Notes: a model not told the origin generated them from the sequence alone. 6,483 nt of DNA from Bacillota bacterium (GCA_023451395.1 JAEXZL010000122.1:1-6483), one strand, 5' to 3'. Shown: positions 1 to 6,261, counted from the first letter of the stretch. Numbers and translations: made by a program.

Positions 1-246
1 ACCTTCAATATAACCAAGGAGTTTAACGGAATTGTAAAAGGTAGTGACTCTGTTAAAAATATAAAATGCCCTGTTATTATCTTTCAGGGAGATAGGGATT
101 ATGTGGTTCCTCAGCATATGGGCGAAAGCATAGCAAAGTATATCCCACAAAGTGAATATGTATTATTAAAGGATACTGGCCATTCTCCATTAGTGGATTG
201 TCCTGATTTGCTAGTAGAAAAAATTAAAGATTTTATTTATAAATAA
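1..246 (+). CDS. Alpha/beta hydrolase family protein, C-terminal part (5' end outside window)
   Basis: An open frame runs in from the left edge and ends at TAA 244-246, giving 81 residues. It matches the C-terminal third of alpha/beta hydrolases: a beta strand (CPVIIFQ, residues 23-29) leads into GDRDYVVP (30-37), where D33 sits at the catalytic acid position. About 25 residues later GHSP (60-63) supplies the catalytic histidine, H61, and a closing amphipathic helix follows. The nucleophile Ser/Cys and the lid lie outside the window, so the substrate cannot be named. Serine-peptidase-like, esterase-like or lipase-like members all end this way. A hairpin terminator 15 bases after the stop closes the transcript, so this gene is probably not co-transcribed with the next one. 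The family is clear and the specific function unknown. Confidence 0.85.
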   Translation, partial: TFNITKEFNGIVKGSDSVKNIKCPVIIFQGDRDYVVPQHMGESIAKYIPQSEYVLLKDTGHSPLVDCPDLLVEKIKDFIYK

Positions 247-261
247 CTATGTTTACATCTT

Positions 262-293
262 AAAGGAGGCTTGCCCTCCTTTTATTTTATTAT
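262..293 (+). terminator. Rho-independent terminator of the hydrolase gene
   Basis: AAAGGAGG (262-269) pairs perfectly with CCTCCTTT (275-282) around a 5-base loop, CTTGC. The run TTTTATTTTATTATT overlaps the right arm and follows it. It lies just after the hydrolase stop and before the promoter of the next gene. Confidence 0.85.
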
Positions 294-315
294 TCTAATA
301 TTTCTGTTTTTACCT

Positions 316-326
316 TATAATATAAT
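316..326 (+). promoter_or_regulatory. Putative -10 region for the E2-like gene
   Basis: Two overlapping perfect TATAAT hexamers lie at 316-321 and 321-326, between the upstream terminator and the start codon at 366. No good -35 is seen: TTCTAA at 293-298 has 17-base spacing to the first hexamer but matches only 3 of 6 positions. The assignment rests on the -10 sequence and position, and AT-rich clostridial DNA gives such matches by chance. Confidence 0.4.
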
Positions 327-365
327 AAGAAATAATACCTATATTAATTACTTGGAGGAAATTTT

Positions 366-1295
366 ATGAAGTCAGATTTAAGTTTTGTTAAGAATAACCT
401 TACTCCCACGCCTCCAAAGAAGCACTTTTTTAGCTTTAACAAAAGATGCGATGGAGTTCGGGTAAAACATAGTACTTCTATGCAAAGAATACTTCCTTTT
501 ATCTTTAGAACAAGAACCGAGAGTTTAATATATTCTCCAGAATCCATGGATTTTACTGCAGCCAGGGAATATATAAAAAGAAAAAACCGAGAAACACCTG
601 GTCTTGGCCTTAGCAGCTTTCATCTTGTTATTGCGGCACTTGTAAGAACCATTGCCGCCTATCCCTATCTAAACAGATTTATTAGCGGAAAAAAGCTTTA
701 TGCCAGAAATTATATTTCATTTTCCTTTGTGGTTCTTAAAATGGTTGATGGAAAAACTGATGAAACACATGCAAAGATATACCTTCAGCCAGAAGACACT
801 CTCAGGGATGTAATGAGTAAAGCAAAAGATACAATAGATTACTGCAGAGCAAATGGCGAAAAAAATGATGACAAGCTTATGGATTTTGTAGCCAAGCTTC
901 CAAGTCCTATGATAAGTCTTATAGTTTTCCTTGTAAGAAAGTTAAATGACTGGGGATTATTACCTAAAAGCTTCATTGAAACAGATCCACTCTTTACCAG
1001 TGCCTTTATAACTAATCTTGGAAGCATAGGTCACGGAGCCTTAAATCATCATCTATATGAATGGGGAAATGCTTCCCTCTTTGTTACAATGGGAAGGTTG
1101 ACCAAGGAAAAGATAAAAGAAGCCACTCATAAGGATGAAGAAAAATGGAATTTAGATATGGCCATCACCATTGATGAGCGTATAGCATATGGTTACTATC
1201 TAGTTAAAGGAATTAAATATTTTCAGTATTTATTAAACCACCCAGAGAAGCTGGAGCTTCCACCGGATGAGGTTGTATTAGATGACTGCATTTAA
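366..1295 (+). CDS. 2-oxoacid dehydrogenase E2 / CAT-fold acyltransferase-like protein, catalytic residues not conserved
   Basis: The 309-residue protein starts at ATG 366 behind GGAGG at 354-358. It resembles only the catalytic domain of dihydrolipoamide acyltransferases (chloramphenicol acetyltransferase fold). Matching segments are SSFHLVIAALVRTIAAYPYLN (83-103), like the helix before the core; FITNLGSIG (214-222), like the E2 NLG motif; and NASLFVTMGR (235-244), like the E2 AILGVG strand. The C-terminal helix and tail through about residue 300 resemble the end of E2. There is no lipoyl domain or E3-binding domain, and no E1 or E3 gene is nearby, so it is probably not part of a dehydrogenase complex. 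At the usual DHRxxDG motif it reads DERIAYG (270-276), with Glu for His and Tyr for Asp. It could be a pseudoenzyme, a binding protein, or an acyltransferase with a different mechanism. The gene sits alone between a terminator and a strong terminator. The fold is fairly sure and the function unknown. Confidence 0.75.
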   Translation: MKSDLSFVKNNLTPTPPKKHFFSFNKRCDGVRVKHSTSMQRILPFIFRTRTESLIYSPESMDFTAAREYIKRKNRETPGLGLSSFHLVIAALVRTIAAYPYLNRFISGKKLYARNYISFSFVVLKMVDGKTDETHAKIYLQPEDTLRDVMSKAKDTIDYCRANGEKNDDKLMDFVAKLPSPMISLIVFLVRKLNDWGLLPKSFIETDPLFTSAFITNLGSIGHGALNHHLYEWGNASLFVTMGRLTKEKIKEATHKDEEKWNLDMAITIDERIAYGYYLVKGIKYFQYLLNHPEKLELPPDEVVLDDCI

Positions 1296-1298
1296 TTA

Positions 1299-1346
1299 AT
1301 AAGAGACAAAGGAGGGAATTTTCCCTCCTTTGTCTCTTATCTTTTA
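1299..1346 (+). terminator. Strong rho-independent terminator of the E2-like gene, possibly bidirectional
   Basis: A perfect 18-bp stem (1299-1316 with 1323-1340) closes a 6-base loop, AATTTT, right after the stop codon at 1293-1295. It is followed by CTTTTATAAT on the plus strand. In the minus direction the tail (TTAATTAAA) is a poor T tract, but no better terminator is seen for the convergent pyruvate kinase-like gene, which ends about 70 bases away, so it may serve both. Confidence 0.85.
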
Positions 1347-1411
1347 TAATTAAAAATCAAACCCTTTTGGCGAAGACTGTGTTTTTTATTATTGTGGGAA
1401 GTAAGGTGCTT

Positions 1412-2464
1412 TTATAATTGATGTGAATAAGGTGTGTATTTTTTCACCATTGAAGCGAGGAACTCTAGGGCCTCCTTAGGATGCTTGCCAGAAGAAACCT
1501 CCCCTACTAGCATAAATCCTCCAACATTTTCTTTGATATATCTGTAAATCTCATTAATTTCTGCTAAGCTTGGAATAGAATTGTTTTTCATAGTATCAAG
1601 AACATAAGTAGCTATAATTAAGGGTTTTTTACTTCTTTTCATAAAGGAAACCACTTGTTCCTCATGATAAGCTATATCTAAGGGAGAAAGCTCTGCAAAG
1701 AGATCCCCTCTTCCCAGCATTATTCCGTCACAGTTCCTTACAATCTCTTTTAAGGCCTTTATTCCCTCTAAGCATTCTATTTTGGCCCAAATTTTAGGAA
1801 ACTTAGCTGTCTTATTATAGACTCTTGCCTGTTTAATATAGTTTTTTAGTTCAAGTAAAATTACAGGATCTAGTGTGTAGGACATAGCCATGATGTCTAC
1901 ATTATTTTCAAGTCCAAAAACTATATCTTTTTTATCCTTTAGGGATAGCTTCCCATATAATCTTTTTAACCCTATGGCATTAACTCCCTTTTCCGCTCTT
2001 ATAATTCCGCCTCTTTTCACTACTGTTTTTATAACCTGACAATCCTCACTGGTATTAATTAATTCAAACTCCATAGTCCTGTCTTTAATAAGAAGAGCTG
2101 TAACTCCATCAAAGTTAAATCTACTTAAAGTAGAGCTGATTGGTATTAAATTAAATTCTTCTGCCAAAGCTCTTTTAGAGGTATAATAGCTCTCTGTACA
2201 AAAATAAATCTCCTGTCCCTTTGTGGCCATAAATTCCCTAGGATACCCTGAATATATTCTAAGCTTGCTCCCCTGCAAGTCCTGAATGATGGTAACACTA
2301 GGATAATTACTTCTTAGATATTTAATCTCTTCTGAAATCTCCTGATAATCCTCATCCCGAATATGAGAAAAGTTAAATCTGGCAGCGGTCATTCCCCCTT
2401 CTGCAAGCACTGCCAAATCCTCCTTTCTTTTAATATTTGGGCCAATAGAACATATAATCTCCAT
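1412..2464 (-). CDS. Pyruvate kinase-like protein lacking the C-terminal domain
   Basis: The 350-residue protein starts at 2464 behind AAGGTGA (2474-2480). It has the pyruvate kinase (PEP + ADP to pyruvate + ATP) A and B domains in order: IICSIGP (3-9), AARFNFSH (27-34, with R29, N31, S33 at the substrate and cation positions), QDLQGSKLRI (61-70), a B domain (about 72-170) ending in EKGVNAIG (158-165), LSLKDKKDI (173-181), AKIE (227-230; catalytic K228, E230), GIMLGRGDL (247-255; Mg ligand D254), IIATYVLDTM (283-292; T286) and LVGEVSSGKHP (319-329). It stops there, whereas typical enzymes of about 470-590 residues continue into a C-terminal domain with effector site and subunit contacts. The core catalytic residues are present, so activity is plausible. 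Sequence around the barrel is very divergent (PSLAE for PTRAE), so it is probably a paralogue rather than the main glycolytic enzyme; a different phosphotransfer reaction is possible. The metalloprotease gene lies 114 bases upstream on the same strand with no visible terminator between. Confidence 0.85.
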   Translation of the reverse strand: MEIICSIGPNIKRKEDLAVLAEGGMTAARFNFSHIRDEDYQEISEEIKYLRSNYPSVTIIQDLQGSKLRIYSGYPREFMATKGQEIYFCTESYYTSKRALAEEFNLIPISSTLSRFNFDGVTALLIKDRTMEFELINTSEDCQVIKTVVKRGGIIRAEKGVNAIGLKRLYGKLSLKDKKDIVFGLENNVDIMAMSYTLDPVILLELKNYIKQARVYNKTAKFPKIWAKIECLEGIKALKEIVRNCDGIMLGRGDLFAELSPLDIAYHEEQVVSFMKRSKKPLIIATYVLDTMKNNSIPSLAEINEIYRYIKENVGGFMLVGEVSSGKHPKEALEFLASMVKKYTPYSHQL

Positions 2465-2541
2465 AAATAACCTTCACCTTATAAAATTTCTATTTCAAAA
2501 ATTGCTCATTCATTAATATATTTTATGAAGGTGTTATGAAA

Positions 2542-2547
2542 ATTATA
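2542..2547 (-). promoter_or_regulatory. Possible -10 box for the pyruvate kinase-like gene
   Basis: A perfect TATAAT on the minus strand lies in the 114-base gap between the metalloprotease stop and the kinase-like start, giving a predicted leader of about 70 bases. No convincing -35 is seen, and the gap is very AT-rich. No terminator hairpin follows the metalloprotease gene, so read-through from upstream is an alternative source of expression. Confidence 0.3.
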
Positions 2548-2578
2548 TTAATTAATTACTTTAATATTAGGAGCTTTG

Positions 2579-3652
2579 TTATTTTTGTGATCTTTCAGCA
2601 ATAAGTAAATCTATCATTCTACCATAACTTTTTACTCCATCATCTTGTCCATTACTCTTTAAATAACCATCATTGACCTTATTAGCAATTTCTTCTGTCA
2701 TTCCCTCATAAGATCTCCAGAAGCTACTGTTAAATATCATATCTCTTTGAAGCCCCTCTGAATAATTGTCCCTAAGCTCCTGGTAAGCCTCAGCATCCTC
2801 TGTGTAAAGAGCATTCATGGAATATAATAAAGCTAAAATGGTACCAGAGTATTGAAAATCCTTATCCGGATGAAGGGTACAGGTTAGATAAGCTAAATAA
2901 TTTGCTTCATCTTCTCTAGCAAAGCCTCGCTGATGAGCCATTTCATGCGTAGCTGTACAGGGAAGCATAAAGCTTGGGATGTTATAATTTACGTTAGCTT
3001 CTCCAGTGTATGGTATGTATATACCAGTTATTCCTGTATAGCTCATAATAGGAGATATTAATATTGCCTTAGGCCTACCATAGTTACCTTCTAAACTTTC
3101 AATTTCTAAGCCTGCCTCACGGTACCCCAGATAAGCCCTTTTAAAAGCTTCATTATAACTAACTGAAGCTAAGGCAATGTCATCACTACCCACCTGAAGA
3201 TCCTCCCTTAAGCTGTTGGCCTTTTCTATAAGCTCTTCACATAGGTCGTACAAATCCTCCTTAGTATAGCTTCCTGTAGTGTAACCTAATGTAACACTAA
3301 GGGGTTGTCTATTATAATTGAAGCCCCAAAGGAACATAAACATTACATAAAGAATAGAAAGGTATACTCCAAGATTCAAGGCTCTTTTTAAGAAATCTTT
3401 ATGAAAAATCCCTATAACAGTCCAAAGAGACAAAAATACTAATAGCAGTACCAAAAAATAAATGAGAAACTCTGCTAAGGAAAAGGGTAGAAATCCTGTG
3501 ACTCTGCTTAGTACCTCTATTATAGGCTTATTAATTCCTGTAGAATAATATTTTTCTACCAATGATGGGAAATGTGAAAATATGTAATTAATTACTGCTG
3601 TTATAGGAGCTAGAGCTATTATTAAAAGTTTAAAATTTCTTTTATCTCTCAT
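2579..3652 (-). CDS. DUF3810-type membrane-anchored zinc metalloprotease homologue
   Basis: The protein has 357 residues from the preferred start at 3652. An in-frame ATG at 3673 would add seven residues but has no ribosome binding site, while AGAAGGAAG lies 6 bases before 3652. Three hydrophobic helices come first (about 9-25, 58-83, 91-111), separated by an extracytoplasmic-looking loop and a short basic HKDFLKR turn. The positive-inside rule then places the large C-terminal domain outside the membrane. That domain holds HEMAH (236-240), the HExxH zinc motif, followed by EDEANY (247-252). E247 aligns with the third zinc ligand of ExxAD-type gluzincins, and E249 is an alternative. The arrangement of three helices, an N/Y-rich GFNYNRQP segment and HEMAHQRGFAREDEAN is that of DUF3810 proteins. 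Substrate and biological role are unknown; the zinc-peptidase activity is inferred from the motif only. It may be co-transcribed with the pyruvate kinase-like gene downstream. Confidence 0.82.
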   Translation of the reverse strand: MRDKRNFKLLIIALAPITAVINYIFSHFPSLVEKYYSTGINKPIIEVLSRVTGFLPFSLAEFLIYFLVLLLVFLSLWTVIGIFHKDFLKRALNLGVYLSILYVMFMFLWGFNYNRQPLSVTLGYTTGSYTKEDLYDLCEELIEKANSLREDLQVGSDDIALASVSYNEAFKRAYLGYREAGLEIESLEGNYGRPKAILISPIMSYTGITGIYIPYTGEANVNYNIPSFMLPCTATHEMAHQRGFAREDEANYLAYLTCTLHPDKDFQYSGTILALLYSMNALYTEDAEAYQELRDNYSEGLQRDMIFNSSFWRSYEGMTEEIANKVNDGYLKSNGQDDGVKSYGRMIDLLIAERSQK

Positions 3653-3658
3653 ATTAAT

Positions 3659-3667
3659 CTTCCTTCT
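3659..3667 (-). promoter_or_regulatory. Ribosome binding site that sets the metalloprotease start
   Basis: AGAAGGAAG on the minus strand ends 6 bases before ATG 3652. It lies inside the seven-codon extension that the earlier ATG at 3673 would create; the sequence before 3673 (GCTAAAAA) has no Shine-Dalgarno match. This favours the shorter protein. Confidence 0.75.
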
Positions 3668-3716
3668 AAACATTTTTTAGCAATACAGTAAGAGGTTAGT
3701 TTATAATCTTATAATA

Positions 3717-3745
3717 ATATTACTTTTATTCATTATTCATTACAA
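3717..3745 (-). promoter_or_regulatory. Putative promoter of the metalloprotease gene
   Basis: On the minus strand TTGTAA (3740-3745; 4 of 6 match to TTGACA) is spaced 17 bases from TAATAT (3717-3722; 4 of 6 match to TATAAT). It lies in the 198-base divergent region shared with the SRAP gene. The match is modest and nearby AT-rich alternatives exist. Confidence 0.35.
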
Positions 3746-3804
3746 GCTTTTGAAAAAAAAGAAAAGAGCTTCTTCCACAAACTTCAATGTTCAAGTTAAG
3801 TTTA

Positions 3805-3813
3805 TGCTATAAT
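3805..3813 (+). promoter_or_regulatory. Extended -10 promoter of the SRAP gene
   Basis: TGCTATAAT is a perfect extended -10 (TGn followed by TATAAT at 3808-3813), 37 bases before the start codon at 3851. The -35 is weak, which is common with extended -10 promoters. I see no LexA/DinR-like operator (GAAC-N4-GTTC type) around it, so SOS control is not supported by the sequence. Confidence 0.6.
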
Positions 3814-3850
3814 TAACTAATTAAAAAATTTTTATGAAAGGAGATACTTT

Positions 3851-4498
3851 ATGTGCGGAAGATTTCAACTGGAATTTTCTTTGGATGAGCTGGATAGATA
3901 CTACAGCCTTACTAATTCCTTTAAGGAAGATATGGAGGATATAAAGGAAGCTCCCTCTCATACCCTTTCCCATGAGGAGATTTTAGATATTCAGGGTGTT
4001 ATTTACCCATCAAATAGATCCCTAGTAGTAAAAAATAATTCTTTGACCCTTCTACCCTGGGGGTTCCCTTTTAACAGTAAGCTTATTATCAACGCTCGCA
4101 GCGAAACCCTTTACCAGAAGAACATTTATTCTAAGGCTGCAAAGGAAGGAAGATGTTTAGTTCCCGTAAGCCTTTTTTACGAATGGAAGGATAAGAAAAA
4201 ATATGAGATCAGCCTTCCGCAAGAAAAGCTTTTTTCATTAGCTGCAATTTATAAAGTCTTTCCAAAAACTCAGGGTGGCTATGAAGATAGGTATGTGTTA
4301 ATTACAACGGAAGCTAACAAAGATATGTCTAAAGTTCATAATAGAATGCCGGTAATTGTACCACGGGAGCTTGAAAGAGATTATCTAGATCCTAAGGCTT
4401 CAGAGGAAGATATAAGGTCAATGCTAAAGCCTTACAATAATATCCTTAATATTACCGCAGCTGACCCTCAAAAACCAGAGCAGCTTAGCTTATTCTAG
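3851..4498 (+). CDS. SRAP-domain abasic-site DNA-protein crosslink protein (YedK/HMCES family)
   Basis: The 215-residue protein starts at ATG 3851, seven bases after AAAGGAG (3837-3843). The family traps abasic sites in single-stranded DNA through a thiazolidine link to the N-terminal cysteine exposed once Met1 is removed, shielding them from cleavage and error-prone bypass. All hallmark elements are visible: MCGRF with C2; LLPWGF (67-72); NARSET (81-86), with N81 and R83 in the active site; CLVPVSLFYEW (102-112), with E111 the conserved glutamate; and VHNRMPVIV (162-170), with H163 the conserved histidine that acts in crosslink formation and reversal. Length is normal for bacterial members. 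The last five residues, QLSLF (211-215), match the beta-sliding-clamp binding consensus. The gene has its own promoter and terminator. The biochemical family is firm; the in vivo role is inferred from characterised homologues. Confidence 0.95.
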   Translation: MCGRFQLEFSLDELDRYYSLTNSFKEDMEDIKEAPSHTLSHEEILDIQGVIYPSNRSLVVKNNSLTLLPWGFPFNSKLIINARSETLYQKNIYSKAAKEGRCLVPVSLFYEWKDKKKYEISLPQEKLFSLAAIYKVFPKTQGGYEDRYVLITTEANKDMSKVHNRMPVIVPRELERDYLDPKASEEDIRSMLKPYNNILNITAADPQKPEQLSLF

Positions 4499-4576
4499 CT
4501 ACGAGCTTAGCTATAATATCACTTAATCACTCCAATTAGTTTCAAGGAGCTTATGAATAAAAGCTTTCAAAAAAAG

Positions 4577-4610
4577 AGACTGTTCAACAAATGAACAGTC
4601 TACTTTTTTT
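4577..4610. terminator. Bidirectional terminator between SRAP and ABC-F genes
   Basis: AGACTGTTC (4577-4585) pairs perfectly with GAACAGTCT (4593-4601) around a 7-base loop. Plus-strand transcripts meet a T run at 4604-4610. Minus-strand transcripts, arriving from the ABC-F stop codon at 4609-4611, meet CTTTTTTTGAAA after the stem. One hairpin therefore serves both convergent genes. Confidence 0.92.
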
Positions 4611-6189
4611 ATTTTTCCTCTAAATATTCATCATAAGAGCATTTCCTATCCACCATTCCCTCTGGTGATACCTCAATAATTCTATTAGCTATAGTTTGTA
4701 TAAACTGGTGATCATGACTAGCAAAGAGAACTATACTCTTAAAGTCCATAAGTCCATTGTTAACAGCAGTAATAGATTCTAAATCTAAGTGGTTTGTAGG
4801 CTGGTCAAGGATAAGCACATTAGCAGAACTAAGCATCATTCTAGATAACATACATCTAACCTTTTCTCCTCCTGATAAAACCTTTGCCTCTTTTAGTGCC
4901 TCTTCTCCAGAAAATAGCATCCTTCCTAAAAAGCCTCTCAAATATGTTTCTGTTTGATCCTCAGAATATTGTCTTAACCAATCTACAAGGTTAAGCTCAG
5001 AATCCTTAAAGAAGTCTGTATTGTCTTTAGGAAAATATGCTTGAGAGGTGGTTATTCCCCACTTGTAGCTACCTTCATCCGGCTCTATCTCTCCCGTAAG
5101 TATCTGAAAGAGAGTTGTAACTGAAATTTCATTACCTACAAAGGCTATTTTGTCTTCCTTATCAACTCTAAAGGTTACATTATCTAAAACCTTCACTCCA
5201 TCAATGGTTTTAGATAAGCCTTCTACATAGAGCACATCATTTCCTACCTCTCTAGCAGGTTTAAAGCCTACAAAGGGATACTTTCTGCTGGAAGGCTGTA
5301 TATCATCTAAGCTTATCTTATCTAAAAGCTTCTTTCTAGAGGTTGCCTGCTTTGACTTTGATGCATTAGCACTGAACCTTGCAATAAAGTTTTGAAGATC
5401 TTTAATCTTTTCTTCCTTTTTCTTATTTTGGTCCTTCATCATCTGAAGAGCCAGCTGACTGGATTCATACCAAAAATCATAGTTTCCTACAAAGAGCTTT
5501 ATCTTGCCGAAATCTACATCACAAATATGAGTACATATCATATTTAAGAAATGTCTATCATGGGATACAACAATGACAGTACCTTCAAAATCTGCCAGGA
5601 AGTTTTCCAGCCAATTTATAGACTTTACATCTAAATTATTAGTAGGCTCGTCTAGTATAAGTACTCCTGGATTTCCAAATAAGGCCTGAGCTAAAAGTAC
5701 CTTTACCTTATCCTTACCTTCAAGCTCTCCCATTTTTTTATAATGATCCTCTGTGCCAATTCCTAAGCCTTGAAGTAATGATGAAGCCTCGGACTCTGCT
5801 TCCCAGCCGTTAAGCTCTGCAAATTCACCTTCAAGCTCTGCAGCCCTCATCCCATCTTCATCGGAAAAATCAGGCTTTGCATAAAGTTCATCCTTTTCCT
5901 TCATTATTGTATATAATCTTTCATTACCTCTTATAACAGTGGTTAACACCTCACTGTCATCATATTGAAAGTGATCCTGCTTAAGCACTGACATTCTTGT
6001 ATTAGGTGCTAAGGATACATCTCCTGTATTAGCTTCTATCTCACCGGATAGTATTTTTAAAAAGGTCGATTTTCCTGCTCCATTTGCACCAATTATCCCA
6101 TAGCAATTTCCTGGAGTGAACTTTAAATTTACCTCTTCAAAAAGCTTCTTTCCTCCATATCTGAGGCTAACATTATTAACAGTAATCAT
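4609..6189 (-). CDS. ABC-F family ATPase (YbiT/YkpA-like ribosome-associated factor) with a degenerate second ATP site
   Basis: The 526-residue soluble protein has two ABC domains and no membrane segment, as expected of ABC-F proteins, which bind the ribosomal E site and act on stalled or slow translation; some give antibiotic resistance. It starts at 6189 behind AGAGGAA (6194-6200). NBD1 has an intact Walker A GANGAGKS (34-41), Walker B and catalytic glutamate LILDEPTNNLD (177-187) and H-loop SHDRHF (209-214), but its signature is ELEGKDK (155-161) instead of LSGGEK. The charged interdomain linker (about 240-305) contains FSANASKSKQATSR (272-285), typical of the YbiT group. NBD2 has a canonical signature LSGGEK (438-443) and H492, but its Walker A reads GNEISVTT (352-359) without the lysine and its Walker B ends LILDQPT (459-465), with Q463 in place of the catalytic glutamate. 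The subgroup is assigned by recalled similarity to E. coli YbiT; resistance function is not indicated. Confidence 0.92.
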   Translation of the reverse strand: MITVNNVSLRYGGKKLFEEVNLKFTPGNCYGIIGANGAGKSTFLKILSGEIEANTGDVSLAPNTRMSVLKQDHFQYDDSEVLTTVIRGNERLYTIMKEKDELYAKPDFSDEDGMRAAELEGEFAELNGWEAESEASSLLQGLGIGTEDHYKKMGELEGKDKVKVLLAQALFGNPGVLILDEPTNNLDVKSINWLENFLADFEGTVIVVSHDRHFLNMICTHICDVDFGKIKLFVGNYDFWYESSQLALQMMKDQNKKKEEKIKDLQNFIARFSANASKSKQATSRKKLLDKISLDDIQPSSRKYPFVGFKPAREVGNDVLYVEGLSKTIDGVKVLDNVTFRVDKEDKIAFVGNEISVTTLFQILTGEIEPDEGSYKWGITTSQAYFPKDNTDFFKDSELNLVDWLRQYSEDQTETYLRGFLGRMLFSGEEALKEAKVLSGGEKVRCMLSRMMLSSANVLILDQPTNHLDLESITAVNNGLMDFKSIVLFASHDHQFIQTIANRIIEVSPEGMVDRKCSYDEYLEEK

Positions 6190-6261
6190 TAAATTCCTCT
6201 TACCTTTCCTTCATATATTTTAAAATCATGCTATTCCTTTTATTAAATTCTTTAAAAAATA

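Noticed and set aside
344..547. Antisense 67-codon frame opposite the start of the E2-like gene
   Set aside because: It lies over the promoter, ribosome binding site and first codons of a well-supported gene, has no family resemblance and no ribosome binding site.
839..1027. Antisense 62-codon frame inside the E2-like gene
   Set aside because: It is fully contained in a recognisable coding region and shows no domain or initiation signal.
2465..2578. Possible inverted repeat CCTTCA / TGAAGG with flanking ATAAAA / TTTTAT in the gap before the pyruvate kinase-like gene
   Set aside because: The arms are imperfect and more than 40 bases apart, and one arm is the gene's own ribosome binding site; no operator or riboswitch fold is convincing.
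3744..3771. Imperfect hairpin AAGCTTTT...AAAAGAGCTT in the divergent promoter region
   Set aside because: It is short with a G-U wobble, and no T tract follows on either strand, so neither a terminator nor a defined operator is supported.
4482..4512. Direct repeat AGCTTAGCT at 4482-4490 and 4504-4512, followed by TATAAT at 4512-4517
   Set aside because: The 9-base repeat is partly codons of the SRAP C-terminus and the TATAAT leads to no gene before the terminator; chance is the simplest explanation.
4553..4594. Possible 13-codon small gene after SRAP (ATG at 4553, AAGGAG just before)
   Set aside because: The ribosome binding site is only 3 bases from the ATG, the peptide is lysine-rich and featureless, and its stop lies inside the terminator hairpin.
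4757..4957. Plus-strand 66-codon frame opposite NBD2 of the ABC-F gene
   Set aside because: It is the complement of the conserved signature and Walker B region; its openness is explained by the codon use of the real gene.
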